Source: Rhodanobacter sp. PCA2 (GTDB lineage: Bacteria; Pseudomonadota; Gammaproteobacteria; Xanthomonadales; Rhodanobacteraceae). From it: DNA of 64,000 bases. Below the pieces are notes generated by a model. It did no database searches. It saw only the letters and a program-made list of their open reading frames with translations, and had not been told where the DNA came from. The translations under genes and the position numbers were made by a program. The DNA lies in assembly GCF_013620825.1 (NCBI RefSeq), contig NZ_NJIC01000033.1, positions 90,199 to 154,198 on the forward strand, given 5' to 3'. How positions within the stretch are numbered: the first letter of the stretch is position 1; each line of letters starts with the position of its first letter. Positions 50,277-60,300 of the stretch are shown piece after piece.

Positions 50277-51049
50277 GCCGCAGCGAATGGCGCGACCACG
50301 ACTGGCGGCTGATCCACGCCGCGCCGCAGCCGCCGTTGCTGCACATGGCGCTGGACGAAGCGTTGCTGACGGAAGTCGGCGCGGGCCGGCGTCCGCCCAC
50401 GCTGCGGCTGTGGGAATGGGCCGCCCCCGCGGTGGTGATCGGGCGGTTCCAGTCGCTGCGCAACGAGGTGGACGGCGAGGCCGCGCGGCGCCACGGCATC
50501 GAGGTGGTGCGGCGCATCTCCGGTGGCGGCGCGATGTTCATCGAGCCGGGCAACACCATCACCTATTCGGTCTACGCACCGCTGTCGATGGTCGAAGGCC
50601 TGAGCTTCCAGGAATCCTACGCGCTGATGGACGCGTGGGTGCTGGAGGCGCTGCGCGAACTGGGCATCGAGGCCTGGTACCAGCCGCTCAACGACATCGC
50701 CTCCGCCGCGGGCAAGATCGGCGGCGCCGCGCAGACGCGCCGCGGCGGCGCCCTGCTGCACCACGTCACCATGGCCTACGACATCGACGCGGCGAAGATG
50801 CTGGACGTGCTGCGCATCGGCCGCGAGAAGCTGTCCGACAAGGGCACCGCCAGCGCCGCCAAGCGCGTCGATCCGCTGCGCAGCCAGACCGGCCTGCCGC
50901 GCGCGGCGGTGGTCGAACGCATGCTGGACACCTTCCGCCGCCTGCATGGGCTCGCCGACGACTCGCTGCGCGAGGAGGAACAGGTGCAGGCGCAGGCGCT
51001 GGTGAAGGACAAGTTCGGCACGGATGCGTGGATCGCCGACGTGCCCTGA
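50273..51049 (+). CDS. lplA: Lipoate-protein ligase catalytic subunit
   Basis: A 258-residue BPL/LplA/LipB-fold protein. It has the lipoate-pocket segment RRISGGGAMFIEPGNTITYS near 80-100, the conserved Lys in ASAAGKIGGAAQ near 145 and HHVTMAYD near 163. It attaches lipoate to the E2 and H proteins of pyruvate and other dehydrogenases. It lacks the C-terminal domain, which is supplied by the overlapping upstream gene. Confidence 0.88.
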   Translation: MSRSEWRDHDWRLIHAAPQPPLLHMALDEALLTEVGAGRRPPTLRLWEWAAPAVVIGRFQSLRNEVDGEAARRHGIEVVRRISGGGAMFIEPGNTITYSVYAPLSMVEGLSFQESYALMDAWVLEALRELGIEAWYQPLNDIASAAGKIGGAAQTRRGGALLHHVTMAYDIDAAKMLDVLRIGREKLSDKGTASAAKRVDPLRSQTGLPRAAVVERMLDTFRRLHGLADDSLREEEQVQAQALVKDKFGTDAWIADVP

Positions 51050-51059
51050 CCGGCGCGGC

Positions 51060-51461
51060 TCAACGCAGCAACGGCAGGATGTGTTCCAGGCTCAGCTGCG
51101 CCACCGGCACGTCCGGCGCGGCGGGATCGACCCAGCACAGTTCGGCGATCTCGGCCTGGGCGCGGATCGCGCTGCTCACCTCGACCAGGTAGACCTCGGC
51201 CTCCACCACGTAGCCGCGCTCGTTCGCGGCGGGCGCGCTGGCGCGGCACAGGAAACGCGCCGAACCGGGTACCAGCGTGCAGCCAAGCTCCTCGCGCAGC
51301 TCGCGCGCCAGCGTGGCCTGGTCGTCCGCGTCGCCGGGATCGCGCTTGCCGCCGGGCTGCTGGAACACCGTGGTGCCGTGCTTGCGTACCAGCAGGGTGC
51401 GGCCGGCCGCGTCGCAAATCACCGCGGCGACGATGCGGATGCGCTTCGCCGCCGCGCTCAC
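51060..51461 (-). CDS. NUDIX hydrolase
   Basis: A 133-residue NUDIX protein with the Nudix box GGKRDPGD-x7-ARELREELGC (about residues 33-56), whose Glu residues bind Mg2+. It should hydrolyse a nucleoside diphosphate linked to another group; substrate unknown. The start is a GTG overlapping the upstream NUDIX stop by 4 nt (GTGA). The two are paralogous only in fold, not closely similar. Confidence 0.88.
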   Translation of the reverse strand: MSAAAKRIRIVAAVICDAAGRTLLVRKHGTTVFQQPGGKRDPGDADDQATLARELREELGCTLVPGSARFLCRASAPAANERGYVVEAEVYLVEVSSAIRAQAEIAELCWVDPAAPDVPVAQLSLEHILPLLR

Positions 51462-51946
51462 GACCGGCTGCACGACCACGACTGCATGCGCCCGTCCTTG
51501 TATGGCATTACGCCGTGGAACGGGCGCGGGTCCGCGTCGAACACCAGCGGCAGGAAGTGGCGGTCGCCTTCCCACATCGGCAGGTCCAGCAGCCGGTCGC
51601 GCGCCACCCATTCCAGCGTTCCTTCCGGGTTGGCGGCCAGCGGCGTGCCTTCGTAGCGGTCGATCAGGAAGATGAAGCCCAGCCAGTCCTCGCCCTGCTT
51701 GCCGAAGCCGGGCCAGTTCAGCGTGCCGCGCAGCTGCATCGACAGGCATTCGATGCCGGCCTCCTCGCGGATCTCGCGGCACATGCAGGCGGCGATGTCC
51801 TCGCCCGGCTCCATCTTGCCGCCCAGGCCGTTGTACTTGCCCAGGTGCTGGTCGTCGGGCCGGGCGTTGCGGTGGATCATCAGCACCCGGCTGCCGTCGG
51901 GCGAGAGGACGTAGCCCAGGGTGGCGACGATGGGGGTGTAGGGCAT
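51458..51946 (-). CDS. MutT-like NUDIX hydrolase
   Basis: A 162-residue NUDIX protein similar to 8-oxo-dGTP diphosphatases. The Nudix box is GGKMEPGED-x6-CREIREEAGI (about 41-64), followed by LRGTLNWPGFGKQGEDW and the C-terminal FHGVMPYKDG. It may clean oxidised nucleotides. The start at 51946 begins the fold; the frame upstream is antisense to the next gene. Coupled to the second NUDIX gene downstream. Confidence 0.9.
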   Translation of the reverse strand: MPYTPIVATLGYVLSPDGSRVLMIHRNARPDDQHLGKYNGLGGKMEPGEDIAACMCREIREEAGIECLSMQLRGTLNWPGFGKQGEDWLGFIFLIDRYEGTPLAANPEGTLEWVARDRLLDLPMWEGDRHFLPLVFDADPRPFHGVMPYKDGRMQSWSCSRS

Positions 51947-52081
51947 GGCGAAACGACCGCGGAAAGCGGCCATTCTAGCGGCTTTGTGACGCCGGCCCCG
52001 GATGCGGCGTCCGCGGACTTGCGCCGACGGCCGCCGGGCGGCGACCATCCGCGGATGCGCATGATGCCCCGCCCCCCCCGC

Positions 52082-52861
52082 ATGCTGCGTCGCTGGCGCC
52101 CGCTGGCGCTGCTCGCGCTGCTTGCGTGCGCCGCCGGTTGCAACAGCTCCGCCCGCACGCCCAGCAGCCGCGAGCTGAGTTTCGACGGCCAGAACTACCG
52201 GGTGGTGACGCTGGACCTGAAGCGCGACCCGCTCAGCCTGCACTGGCGCGACCCGGCCAGCAGCGAGGCCTACGGCGACATCGAGACGCTGCAGCAATGG
52301 GGCGAGGCGCGCGGCCAGCGCCTGCTGTTCGCCACCAACGCAGGCATCTACGACCGCCAGAACGCCCCGCTGGGCCTGTACGTGGAGAACGGCAAGACCC
52401 TGGTGCCGCTGAACCTGGCGCACGGCAACCCGGCCTCCGGCAACTTCTCGCTGCTGCCGAACGGCGTGTTCGCGGTCTACCCCGACGGCCACGCCGCCGT
52501 GCGCACCAGCGCCGACTTCAAGGCCGACGGCAAGCCCGCGCGCTGGGCCACGCAGTCCGGCCCCATGCTGGTGATCGCCGGCCAGCTCAATCCGCAGTTC
52601 GTGGACGATTCCGGCAGCCTGAAATGGCGCAGCGGCGTGTGCGCGAAGACGCCGCACGAAGTGGTGTTCGCGGTGAGCGAGGTGCCGGTGAATTTCCACG
52701 ACTTCGCGCGGCTGTTCCGCGACGAACTGGGCTGCCGCGACGCGCTGTATCTCGACGGCAGCATCTCGCAGATCTTCGTCAACGGCGACGGCTACGCAGG
52801 CGCGCCGGCCTTCCTGGTCCGGCCCTACGCGGGCATCTTCGCCGTCTTCGCGCCGCAATGA
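52082..52861 (+). CDS. DUF2233 phosphodiester-glycosidase-like lipoprotein
   Basis: A 259-residue protein with a lipobox (ACAAGC near residue 20) and a DUF2233 domain, the fold of the uncovering enzyme for GlcNAc-1-phosphate and of bacterial exported proteins. Landmarks are ATNAGIYDRQNAPLGLYVENG, SLLPNGVFAV, QSGPMLV, and DALYLDGSISQI. Substrate likely a phosphodiester-linked sugar in the envelope. Upstream ATGs at 52055 and 52061 are possible starts, but 52082 gives the best lipoprotein signal. Overlaps the next gene by 4 nt. Confidence 0.85.
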   Translation: MLRRWRPLALLALLACAAGCNSSARTPSSRELSFDGQNYRVVTLDLKRDPLSLHWRDPASSEAYGDIETLQQWGEARGQRLLFATNAGIYDRQNAPLGLYVENGKTLVPLNLAHGNPASGNFSLLPNGVFAVYPDGHAAVRTSADFKADGKPARWATQSGPMLVIAGQLNPQFVDDSGSLKWRSGVCAKTPHEVVFAVSEVPVNFHDFARLFRDELGCRDALYLDGSISQIFVNGDGYAGAPAFLVRPYAGIFAVFAPQ

Positions 52862-55269
52862 GCGCGCGCCGCCGCCGCTGGGTGCGCGGCCTGCTGCTCG
52901 GGGTGGCTGTGCTGCTGTCGGGCGCGTTCGCCGCCGGCTGGTACGCGCTGGCCGGCAGCCGCGCCCGGCTGGATGGCGAAGTGCGCACCGGCGGCGTGCA
53001 GGCGCCGGTGCAGATCCAGCGCGACGCGCTGGGCACGGTCACGTTCACCGGCAAGAGCCGCAGCGACCTGGACTTCGCGCAGGGCTACGTGCACGCACAG
53101 GAACGCTGGTTCGAGATGGACCTGACGCGTCGCGCCGCCGCGGGCGAGCTGGCCGAACTGGTCGGGCCGCCGGCGCTGGCGATCGACATCGAGCATCGCC
53201 GCCATCGCCTGCGGGCGGTGGCGACAGCCGCCTATGCCCAGCTTTCCCCGGCCGACCGGCTGGCGCTGGAACGCTACCGCGACGGCGTCAACGCCGGGCT
53301 CGCCGCGCTGCGCGTACGGCCCTGGGAATACCTGCTGCTGCGCACGAAGCCCAGGCCGTGGCGCGCGGAGGACACCTTGCTGGTGATCGCCGCGATGTAC
53401 CTGGACCTCAACGGCGACGGCCGCAACACGCGCGAGCTGCACATCGCCCAGATGCGCGCGACGCTGCCCGGCCCGCTGGTGGATTTCCTGCTCGCACCCG
53501 ACCCCGAGTGGGAGGCGCCGCTGCAAGGCCCGCTGTCGCCGCAGCCGGTGCCGCCCGATGCCGGCACGTTCGACCTGCGCCGCCTGCCCGCCGCCAAGCC
53601 GGCCGCCAGCCTTGCCGCGCTGCTCGCGCCCAGCCACGACGCGCGGCGCCCCGGCAGCAACAGCTTCGCGGTGGCCGGCAGGCTCACCGGCAGCGGGGCG
53701 GCGATGCTGGCGAACGACATGCACCTGGGCCTGCGCGTGCCCAACATCTGGTTCCGCACCCGCCTGCGCTATCCCGACCCCGCCGCGCCGCACGGCGAGC
53801 GCGACGTGGTCGGCGTGGGCCTGCCCGGCACGCCGGCGGTGGTGGTGGGCTCCAACGGCCAGCTCGCCTGGGGCTTCACCAACAGCTACGGCGACTGGAT
53901 GGACTGGGTGCGCGTGCAGCGCGATCCGCGCGATCCCTCGCGCTACCAGGTGCCCGGCGGCTGGGACACGCTGCAGACGCACCAGGAAATCATCCGGGTG
54001 AAGGACGCGGCGCCGCACACGCTGGCGGTGGAAGACACGCGCTGGGGCCCGATCCTCGCGAAGGACACCGACGGCACGCCGCTGGCGCTGGCCTGGATCG
54101 GCCAGCAGCCGCGTTCCTACAACCTCGAGCTGATGCAGCTGGAACACACCGCCACCGCCGCGGCCGCGCTGGATCTCGCGCCCCGCTTCGGCATGCCGCC
54201 GCAGAACATCCTGGTGGCCGACAGCGCGGGCCACGTCGGCTGGACCATCGCCGGCAACGGCGTTCCCTTGCGCGCCGGCCACGACCCCCAGCTGCCCGCC
54301 GACTGGTCGCAGCCGGGCAGCGGCTGGACCGGCCGGGCCGCCGCAGCGCAGTACCCGCGCGTGTCCGATCCCGCGGACGGCCGGCTGTGGACGGCGAACA
54401 ACCGCACCGTGGGCGGCGAGGCGCTGGCGCTGCTCGGCGACGGCGGCCACGACCTCGGCGCGCGCGCGCGGCAGATCCGCGACGACTTGTCCGCGCGGGC
54501 CGATTTCATGCCCGGCAATCTGCTCGACATCCAGCTCGACGACCGTGCGGTATTCCTCGCCCGCTGGCAGCGCCTGCTGCAGGACACGCTGGCCGACGCG
54601 CGCGATCCGTCGCTGCGCCAGTTGCGCGAACTCACCGCCGCCTGGAGCGGCCGCGCCGATCCGGACAGCGTGGATTACCGCCTGGTGCGCGCGTTCCGCC
54701 ACGAGGTGCAGGACGCGGTGCTCGCTCCGTTCGCCGCCCGCGTCCACGCAAAGTATCCCGACTTCGCCTGGCCCGGCCTCGGCAACCCGGAGGCCGCGCT
54801 GTGGATGCTGGTGCAACGCCAGCCGATGAACCTGCTGGACCCGGCCTACGCGGACTGGCACGCGCTGCTGCTGGATGCCGCGCGCCGCGTGGCCGACCGG
54901 CAGGGCGCGCGACCCGGCGGCCTGGCCGCGCGCCGCTGGGGCGAGATCAACCATGCGGGAATCGCGCACCCGCTGTCGCGCGCCCTGCCCGGTTTCCTGG
55001 CGCACTTCCTCGACATGCCGGCAGACGAACTGCCCGGCGACGACAACATGCCGCGTGTGGCGCGCCCCGGCTTCGGCGCTTCCGAACGCCTGGCGGTGTC
55101 GCCCGGCCACGAGGCGCAAGGCATCCTCGAAATGCCGGGCGGACAGAGCGACAACCCGCTGTCGCCGTATTACGGCGCCGGCCACGAAGACTGGGTGCGC
55201 GGCCGCCCCACCCCGCTGCTGCCGGGTCCGGCGCAGCACACGCTGGTGCTGGAGCCGGCGACGCCGTAG
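52858..55269 (+). CDS. Penicillin-acylase-family hydrolase
   Basis: An 803-residue Ntn hydrolase precursor: membrane anchor or signal (about 8-30), alpha chain with GYVHAQERWFEMDLTRR, then the autoprocessing site with the new N-terminal nucleophile Ser267 in RPGSNSFAV, and beta-chain landmarks AMLANDMHLGL, VGVGLPGTPAVVVGSNGQLAWGFTNSYGD. Members cleave amides such as beta-lactam side chains or acyl-homoserine lactones; the natural substrate here is unknown. It is translated with the DUF2233 lipoprotein (ATGA overlap), suggesting a joint envelope role. Confidence 0.92.
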   Translation: MSARRRRWVRGLLLGVAVLLSGAFAAGWYALAGSRARLDGEVRTGGVQAPVQIQRDALGTVTFTGKSRSDLDFAQGYVHAQERWFEMDLTRRAAAGELAELVGPPALAIDIEHRRHRLRAVATAAYAQLSPADRLALERYRDGVNAGLAALRVRPWEYLLLRTKPRPWRAEDTLLVIAAMYLDLNGDGRNTRELHIAQMRATLPGPLVDFLLAPDPEWEAPLQGPLSPQPVPPDAGTFDLRRLPAAKPAASLAALLAPSHDARRPGSNSFAVAGRLTGSGAAMLANDMHLGLRVPNIWFRTRLRYPDPAAPHGERDVVGVGLPGTPAVVVGSNGQLAWGFTNSYGDWMDWVRVQRDPRDPSRYQVPGGWDTLQTHQEIIRVKDAAPHTLAVEDTRWGPILAKDTDGTPLALAWIGQQPRSYNLELMQLEHTATAAAALDLAPRFGMPPQNILVADSAGHVGWTIAGNGVPLRAGHDPQLPADWSQPGSGWTGRAAAAQYPRVSDPADGRLWTANNRTVGGEALALLGDGGHDLGARARQIRDDLSARADFMPGNLLDIQLDDRAVFLARWQRLLQDTLADARDPSLRQLRELTAAWSGRADPDSVDYRLVRAFRHEVQDAVLAPFAARVHAKYPDFAWPGLGNPEAALWMLVQRQPMNLLDPAYADWHALLLDAARRVADRQGARPGGLAARRWGEINHAGIAHPLSRALPGFLAHFLDMPADELPGDDNMPRVARPGFGASERLAVSPGHEAQGILEMPGGQSDNPLSPYYGAGHEDWVRGRPTPLLPGPAQHTLVLEPATP

Positions 55270-55276
55270 GCCGGCC

Positions 55277-55963
55277 TCACATCGGCGGCACGGTGCCGTC
55301 CAGGCCCACGCTCACCACCGCGGCCGTCACCGGGTCGCCGGGCGGGCCCGCCACGAAGACATGCGCGCCCACCACCAGCGCGCTGCGGTCGGCCGGCCGG
55401 AACGTCACCACCGGCGCGTTCGCCGGCACCTCGATGGTCTTTTCGCCCTTGCCGTAATCGACCACCAGCCGAAGCTGGCCCTGGCCGGCCACGGTCTTCA
55501 CCGTACCGTTCGTCATCGCCGAGGGCATCGCGGCGCCACGGCTCACCTGCTTGACGCTGCCGTTGGTCATCGCGGTCGGCAACCGGCTGCCACCGGCCGG
55601 CAGGTCCCAGGGGTAGTCGCCCAGGCCCATGCCCTTCATCGCCGGCGGAAACACCACCACTTCCAGCGCGCGGGCGGCGTTGCCATCCGGCACGTTGGCC
55701 GAACCGATGAACGATCCCGGCTTGATCTCCGCCAGCGTGCCCGGAACCACCCCGGCAATGCGCGTGGTGTCGGCGATCGCGACGCGGCGCGGGCCGTCGC
55801 TGGTCTGCACGGTGAAACCGGTGGCGGTCACCTGGGTGATCGCCCCGCGCACGTGGATCGGCCGATCCGCAGCAGCGGCAGACAGGCTGGCCACTGCGGT
55901 GGCGGCGAACAACACGGCAAGCGCGAGCTTGCCGCGACGGAGCGGATGGATTTGCATGGGCAT
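55277..55963 (-). CDS. Exported DUF5666-like protein
   Basis: A 228-residue protein with a signal peptide (ends AAA near 32) and OB-like beta repeats of the DUF5666 kind (IHVRGAITQVTATGFTVQTSDG, and a second similar stretch near the end with LVVGAHVFVAGPPGDP). Two near-identical internal segments (PTAMTNGSVKQV; PSAMTNGTVKTV) form a short repeat near residues 130-155. Function unknown. Convergent with the acylase gene. Confidence 0.75.
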   Translation of the reverse strand: MPMQIHPLRRGKLALAVLFAATAVASLSAAAADRPIHVRGAITQVTATGFTVQTSDGPRRVAIADTTRIAGVVPGTLAEIKPGSFIGSANVPDGNAARALEVVVFPPAMKGMGLGDYPWDLPAGGSRLPTAMTNGSVKQVSRGAAMPSAMTNGTVKTVAGQGQLRLVVDYGKGEKTIEVPANAPVVTFRPADRSALVVGAHVFVAGPPGDPVTAAVVSVGLDGTVPPM

Positions 55964-56062
55964 GGCTACCTCGGGGACGGGACGGAATGGGAATCGCCCT
56001 GTCCTTTCGCCGCGGAGGCGCGGAACGTTACCTGGCCATGCCCGGCTGTCGCGCCGGCCGCG

Positions 56063-56449
56063 TCAGCCCAGCGAGTAATCGAAGCTGTACGAGTGGCCGC
56101 CCTGCGCGTCGATGTGGATCGCCAGCGCGCCGGTGAGCCCGGCCAGTTCGTCGGTGCCCGAATCCGGCACCACGCGCACGGTCAGCGTGGGCGTGCCGCG
56201 GTCCATCGTGCCCGAGTGCTGCAGCACGAAGGCGCCGCGCCGCCCGTGCAGCGTGCCGGTCACGCGCTCCATCGCCACGTAGCCGGCCGAGCCGTCCACC
56301 GCGCTGCGGAACGCCAGCATCTCGCCCAGGCTGTGCGCCTCCAGATCGCCGCTGAATTGCTTGTCGATGCCCATGCGGCCGAGGCCGCTGTCGGCGTGCG
56401 CGGGCGATTGCGGTTCGAGTTTTACCGTGAACGTGCCGGTGGCCTGCAT
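56063..56449 (-). CDS. DUF3224 family protein
   Basis: A 128-residue cytosolic beta-barrel-like protein of the DUF3224 family: [12 protein letters not shown] start, [29 protein letters not shown] near 70-82 and [14 protein letters not shown] at the end. Function unknown. It begins 31 nt downstream of the stop of the beta-CASP nuclease gene and may be in the same transcript. Confidence 0.9.
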   Translation of the reverse strand: MQATGTFTVKLEPQSPAHADSGLGRMGIDKQFSGDLEAHSLGEMLAFRSAVDGSAGYVAMERVTGTLHGRRGAFVLQHSGTMDRGTPTLTVRVVPDSGTDELAGLTGALAIHIDAQGGHSYSFDYSLG

Positions 56450-56480
56450 GGTCAGCTCTCCCGATGAAATGTCGCCTGCG

Positions 56481-57857
56481 TCAGACGTCCAGTTGCATGC
56501 CCGGTTCCGCCAGCGTCACCTTGACGCCGAAGCGCTGCTGCAGGATCGCCGCCAGCGCCTCGCGCGCCGGATTCTCGCCATGCGCCAGCGCCACCGGCGG
56601 ATGCTCGGGGCCGCTGGCGTACCAGTCCAGCAAACCCTGCTGGTCGGCGTGTGCGGAGAGGCCGCCCACGGTGTGGATCTGCGCACGCACGGAAATGTCG
56701 TTGCCGAACAGGCGCACGCGCGGCACGCGGTTCACCAGCAGCCGCCCCAGTGTGCCTGCGGCCTGGTAGCCCACGAAGATCACGTGGTTGCGCGCGTAGG
56801 CAAGGTTGTTCGCCAGGTGGTGGCGCACGCGGCCGCCGTTCGCCATGCCGGAACCGGCGATAACGATGGCGCCGCCGTGGATGCGGTTGATCGCCTTGCT
56901 GTCGTCCACGCTCTCGCTGACGCGCAGGTTCGGCAGCTTGAACGGCTTGATGCGCCCACTCCACACCTTGGCCGCCGCGCTGTCGAACAATTCCTCGTGG
57001 CTGTCGTACACCGCCATCACCTTGGCCGCCATCGGGCTGTCGAGGAAGATCGTCCACTTCGCGAGGCCCCAGTCCTCGTAGTGTTCGGCGAACCAGTACA
57101 GCAGTTCCTGGCTGCGCCCCACCGCGAACGCGGGAATCACCACGTTGCCGCCGTCCGCGCGCGCCGCGGCGAGGATCTGTCCCAGCTCGGCCACGGTGGC
57201 GGCGCGGTCCTTGTGGTTGCGGTCGCCGTAGGTGGATTCCATCAGGATCAGGTCGGTGCGCGGCGCCGGCGCGGGATCGCGCAGGATCGGCGTGCCGCGC
57301 ATGCCGACGTCGCCGGTGAACAGCATCGAGCGGCCGTCCGCGCGCAGCTCCAGCATCGCCGAACCGAGGATGTGCCCCGCCTCGTGCAGGCGCAGGGTCA
57401 CGCCGGGCAGGATTTCCGTGTCCTTTTCGTACGGCAGCGGACGCAGTTGCCGCTGCGCGACGGTCACGTCGGCGGCGGTGTAGAGCGGCACCGCCTCCGG
57501 TTCGTGCGGCGCGCGGTCGCGGTTCTCGAATTCGGCGCTGCGCTCGGCCAGCGACGCGGCGTCGAGCAGCATGATGGGAAACAGGCCGCAGGTGGCCTCC
57601 TGCGCCCAGATCGGCCCGCTGAAGCCGCGCTTGACCAGCAGCGGCACGCGGCCGATGTGGTCGATGTGCGCATGGCTGAGCACCAGCGCATCGATGGATG
57701 CGGGATCGAACCCGAACGGCTCCGCGTTGCGCGCCTCCGCTTCGCGGCTGCCCTGCACCATGCCGCAGTCGAACAGGATGCGCTTGCCGGCCGCCTCGAC
57801 CAGATGGCACGAACCCGTGACTTCGCCGCCTGCCGCACCGTGGAATTCGATCCGCAT
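56481..57857 (-). CDS. Metallo-beta-lactamase/beta-CASP RNA nuclease-like protein
   Basis: A 458-residue protein of the CPSF73/RNase J superfamily. Metal motif HAHIDH near 62-67 (SHAHIDHIG), GHILGSAM near 160, FTGDVG near 180, followed by a beta-CASP insertion and the C-terminal motifs [22 protein letters not shown] near 385-405. These enzymes are RNA endo- or exonucleases; the bacterial subgroup has unknown targets. A GAGGAGG ribosome site is right before the ATG at 57857. Confidence 0.93.
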   Translation of the reverse strand: MRIEFHGAAGGEVTGSCHLVEAAGKRILFDCGMVQGSREAEARNAEPFGFDPASIDALVLSHAHIDHIGRVPLLVKRGFSGPIWAQEATCGLFPIMLLDAASLAERSAEFENRDRAPHEPEAVPLYTAADVTVAQRQLRPLPYEKDTEILPGVTLRLHEAGHILGSAMLELRADGRSMLFTGDVGMRGTPILRDPAPAPRTDLILMESTYGDRNHKDRAATVAELGQILAAARADGGNVVIPAFAVGRSQELLYWFAEHYEDWGLAKWTIFLDSPMAAKVMAVYDSHEELFDSAAAKVWSGRIKPFKLPNLRVSESVDDSKAINRIHGGAIVIAGSGMANGGRVRHHLANNLAYARNHVIFVGYQAAGTLGRLLVNRVPRVRLFGNDISVRAQIHTVGGLSAHADQQGLLDWYASGPEHPPVALAHGENPAREALAAILQQRFGVKVTLAEPGMQLDV

Positions 57858-57910
57858 GTCGCCTCCTCGTGGCACTTCGTTCCGGCCGAGCATAGTTCGC
57901 GGCGGCCTGT

Positions 57911-57979
57911 GAAGTCGAAGCATCGGTCCGCGCGCCCTTCGACTCCGGCGCTGCGGGCCTGCGCCCGGGGTGAACGGGT
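57911..57979. repeat. Dispersed intergenic repeat, copy 2
   Basis: Same motif order as 23439-23507: GAAGTCGAAGC, then CGCCCTTCGAC, then CCTGCGC and GGGGTGAACGGGT. Arms AGTCGAAG and CTTCGACT are inverted copies. It lies between the beta-CASP gene start and the dapE stop. Confidence 0.65.
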
Positions 57980-57997
57980 ACTCACATGGACGGAGGC

Positions 57998-59152
57998 TCA
58001 GGGCGAACGATCGGGGGAATCCGCCAGCATCCGCTCGCAGATCGCCCGGTACAGGTCCGGCAGGCGTTCAAGTTCGGCCACGTCCACGCATTCGTCCACC
58101 TTGTGGATGCTCGCGTTGACCGGGCCCAGTTCCACCACCTCGGCGCCCAGCGGCGCGATGAAGCGGCCGTCCGAGGTGCCGCCGCCGGTGCTCTGTTCGG
58201 GCTCGATGCCGCACAGCTCGCGGCACACCGCCACCACCACGTCGCGCAGCTTGCCGCCGGGCGGCGTGAGGAAAGGTTCGCCGGAGAGGTTCCATTCCAG
58301 CGCGAAATCCAGCCCGTGCCGTTGCAGGATCGCCTCGGTGCGCGCACGCAGGTCATCGGCGCGGCTGGCGGTGCAGTAGCGGAAGTTGATCAGCGCGGTG
58401 AGCTCGCCCGGAATCACGTTGTTCGCGCCGGTGCCCGCGTTGAGGTTGGACACCTGGAACGAGGTGGGCGGGAAATCCGCATTGCCTTCGTCCCAGCGCT
58501 CGGCGGCGAGTTCCGCCAGCGCGGGGGCGAAGGCGTGGATGGGATTCAGCGCCTTCTCCGGATACGCCACGTGCCCCTGCACGCCACGCACGACCAGCGT
58601 GCCGGAGAGCGAACCGCGGCGACCCACGCGGATCAGGTCGCCCAGTGTCGCCTTCGCCGATGGCTCGCCCACCACGCACCAGTCGATGCGCTCGCCGCTG
58701 GCGCGGAAACCTTCGGCCACCTTGCGCACGCCGTCGAGGTTGGTCGGGCCTTCCTCGTCGCTGGTGAGCAGCAGCGCGACGCGGCCCGCATGGTTCGGTT
58801 GCGCTGCCACGAAACCTTCCAGCGCCACCGCCATCGCCGCCACCGAGCCTTTCATGTCGGCGGCGCCGCGGCCGTACAACTTTCCCTGCCGGACGACCGA
58901 TTCGAACGGCGGGCTCTGCCACGCCGTTTCCGGCCCGCTCGGCACCACGTCGGTATGGCCGAGGAAGGCGAGGGTCGGCCCGCCGTCGCCGTGCACGGCC
59001 CACAAGTTGTCCACCTCGCCATGGCGCAGGTGCGCGATGCGAAAACCAACACGCCGCAGCCGTTCGGCCAGCAGCGCCTGGCAGCCGGCGTCGTCCGGCG
59101 TCACCGAGCGGCGGCGGATCAGTTCGCAGGCGAGGGCTAGCACATCGGACAT
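57998..59152 (-). CDS. dapE: Succinyl-diaminopimelate desuccinylase
   Basis: A 384-residue M20-family zinc enzyme matching Dap[12 protein letters not shown] near 67 (first metal His/Asp), [13 protein letters not shown] near 97-108, TSDEEGPTN near 132, [10 protein letters not shown] and the C-terminal [11 protein letters not shown]. It releases succinate from N-succinyl-LL-diaminopimelate in lysine and cell-wall synthesis. dapD for the preceding step is encoded upstream on the same strand, with an arsC-like gene and a VIT transporter gene in between. Confidence 0.95.
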   Translation of the reverse strand: MSDVLALACELIRRRSVTPDDAGCQALLAERLRRVGFRIAHLRHGEVDNLWAVHGDGGPTLAFLGHTDVVPSGPETAWQSPPFESVVRQGKLYGRGAADMKGSVAAMAVALEGFVAAQPNHAGRVALLLTSDEEGPTNLDGVRKVAEGFRASGERIDWCVVGEPSAKATLGDLIRVGRRGSLSGTLVVRGVQGHVAYPEKALNPIHAFAPALAELAAERWDEGNADFPPTSFQVSNLNAGTGANNVIPGELTALINFRYCTASRADDLRARTEAILQRHGLDFALEWNLSGEPFLTPPGGKLRDVVVAVCRELCGIEPEQSTGGGTSDGRFIAPLGAEVVELGPVNASIHKVDECVDVAELERLPDLYRAICERMLADSPDRSP

Positions 59153-59202
59153 GGCGACGGATCGGCGGAGAAGGAGTGCCGCAGCATAGCGCGCGTTGCC
59201 GC

Positions 59203-60300
59203 TCAGCCGGCGATCACGCTGCCCAGCAGATGCCCCACGCCGTAGGTGATCGCCGCCGCGGCCACGGTGATCGCGAACTGCCGCGTGATCGAGAACAGCA
59301 CGCCGCGCCCGGTGAACAGCGAGGTGCCCGTGCCGATGAACGCCAGTCCCACGGCGGTGGCGGCGACGCTGCCCAGCATGGCGGCGTGGCCGTGCAGGAA
59401 CAGGTAGGGCGCGACCGGGAACGCGGCGCCGAACGCGAACAGGCAGAACGAGGATATCGCCGCGCCCCATGCGGAACCGCCCAGCTCGTCCGGATCGACG
59501 CCCAGATCCTCGCGCACCACGGTATCCAGCGCGGCGCGCGGCGTCTCGGTGAGATGCTCGGCCAGGTGTTCCGCCTCGGCATGGCCCAGGCCCTTCCCGC
59601 GGTAGATGCCGGCGATGTGGCGCACGCCGTCCTCCGGCGCCACCGCGAGGCGCTCCGCGCGCTCGGTGATCTGCGCCTGGTAGAACTCGCGCGAACTGTT
59701 CACGCTCAGCCATTCGCCCAGCGCCATCGAGCAGGCGCCGGCCACCAGACCGGCCAGGCCGGCGAGCAGCACGGCGCGGTCGTTGGCGGCTGCGCCGGCC
59801 ATGCCCATCACCAGGCTGACGTTGGAGACCAGGCCGTCGTTCGCGCCCAGCACGGCGGCGCGCAACGTGTTGCCGCTCTGCGCGCGATGATTGTGGCCAC
59901 GGGGCGCACGCAGGTGCGGCGGCACGAAATGGTCGCGGTGGCCGCTGCGGTCCACCGGCGTGGCGTCGCGGTCGGCATGCTCCAGCCGCACCACGGTAGG
60001 CATCACGAATTCGGTGCCGAAGGCCCGCGCGAACCAGCTCAGCATGCGTACGCGCATGCCGGTGCGCGGCGGCGGCACGGTCGCGCCCTGCTCGCGCAGG
60101 CGCGACTCCCAGAACGCAGCGTTGGCCTGCTCGCCCTCGGCGATGCGCCGGTACGCGCGCGCCAGCCGCGGATCGGCGGCCAGCTCGGCCAGCCGCGCAT
60201 ACAGCGCGGCGTTGTCGCGCTCGATGCGCAGGTTGATGCGGTCGCGGCGCAGACGGTGGTCGCCCACGGCGTCAGCGGCCGAACAGCTTCTTGAAGCCAT
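59203..60300 (-). CDS. VIT/CCC1 metal transporter with ferritin-like domain
   Basis: A 365-residue protein. The N-terminal part (about 20-70) is helical with Glu-rich repeats like a rubrerythrin/ferritin domain ([30 protein letters not shown]), followed by a CCC1/VIT1 membrane domain with five helices ([25 protein letters not shown] start, [15 protein letters not shown] near 205). Such fusions carry Fe2+ or Mn2+. The ATG at 60300 overlaps the arsC-like gene by 29 nt; a GTG at 60267, just after that gene's stop, is an equally good start. It interrupts the dapD-arsC-dapE order of relatives. Confidence 0.88.
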   Translation of the reverse strand: MASRSCSAADAVGDHRLRRDRINLRIERDNAALYARLAELAADPRLARAYRRIAEGEQANAAFWESRLREQGATVPPPRTGMRVRMLSWFARAFGTEFVMPTVVRLEHADRDATPVDRSGHRDHFVPPHLRAPRGHNHRAQSGNTLRAAVLGANDGLVSNVSLVMGMAGAAANDRAVLLAGLAGLVAGACSMALGEWLSVNSSREFYQAQITERAERLAVAPEDGVRHIAGIYRGKGLGHAEAEHLAEHLTETPRAALDTVVREDLGVDPDELGGSAWGAAISSFCLFAFGAAFPVAPYLFLHGHAAMLGSVAATAVGLAFIGTGTSLFTGRGVLFSITRQFAITVAAAAITYGVGHLLGSVIAG

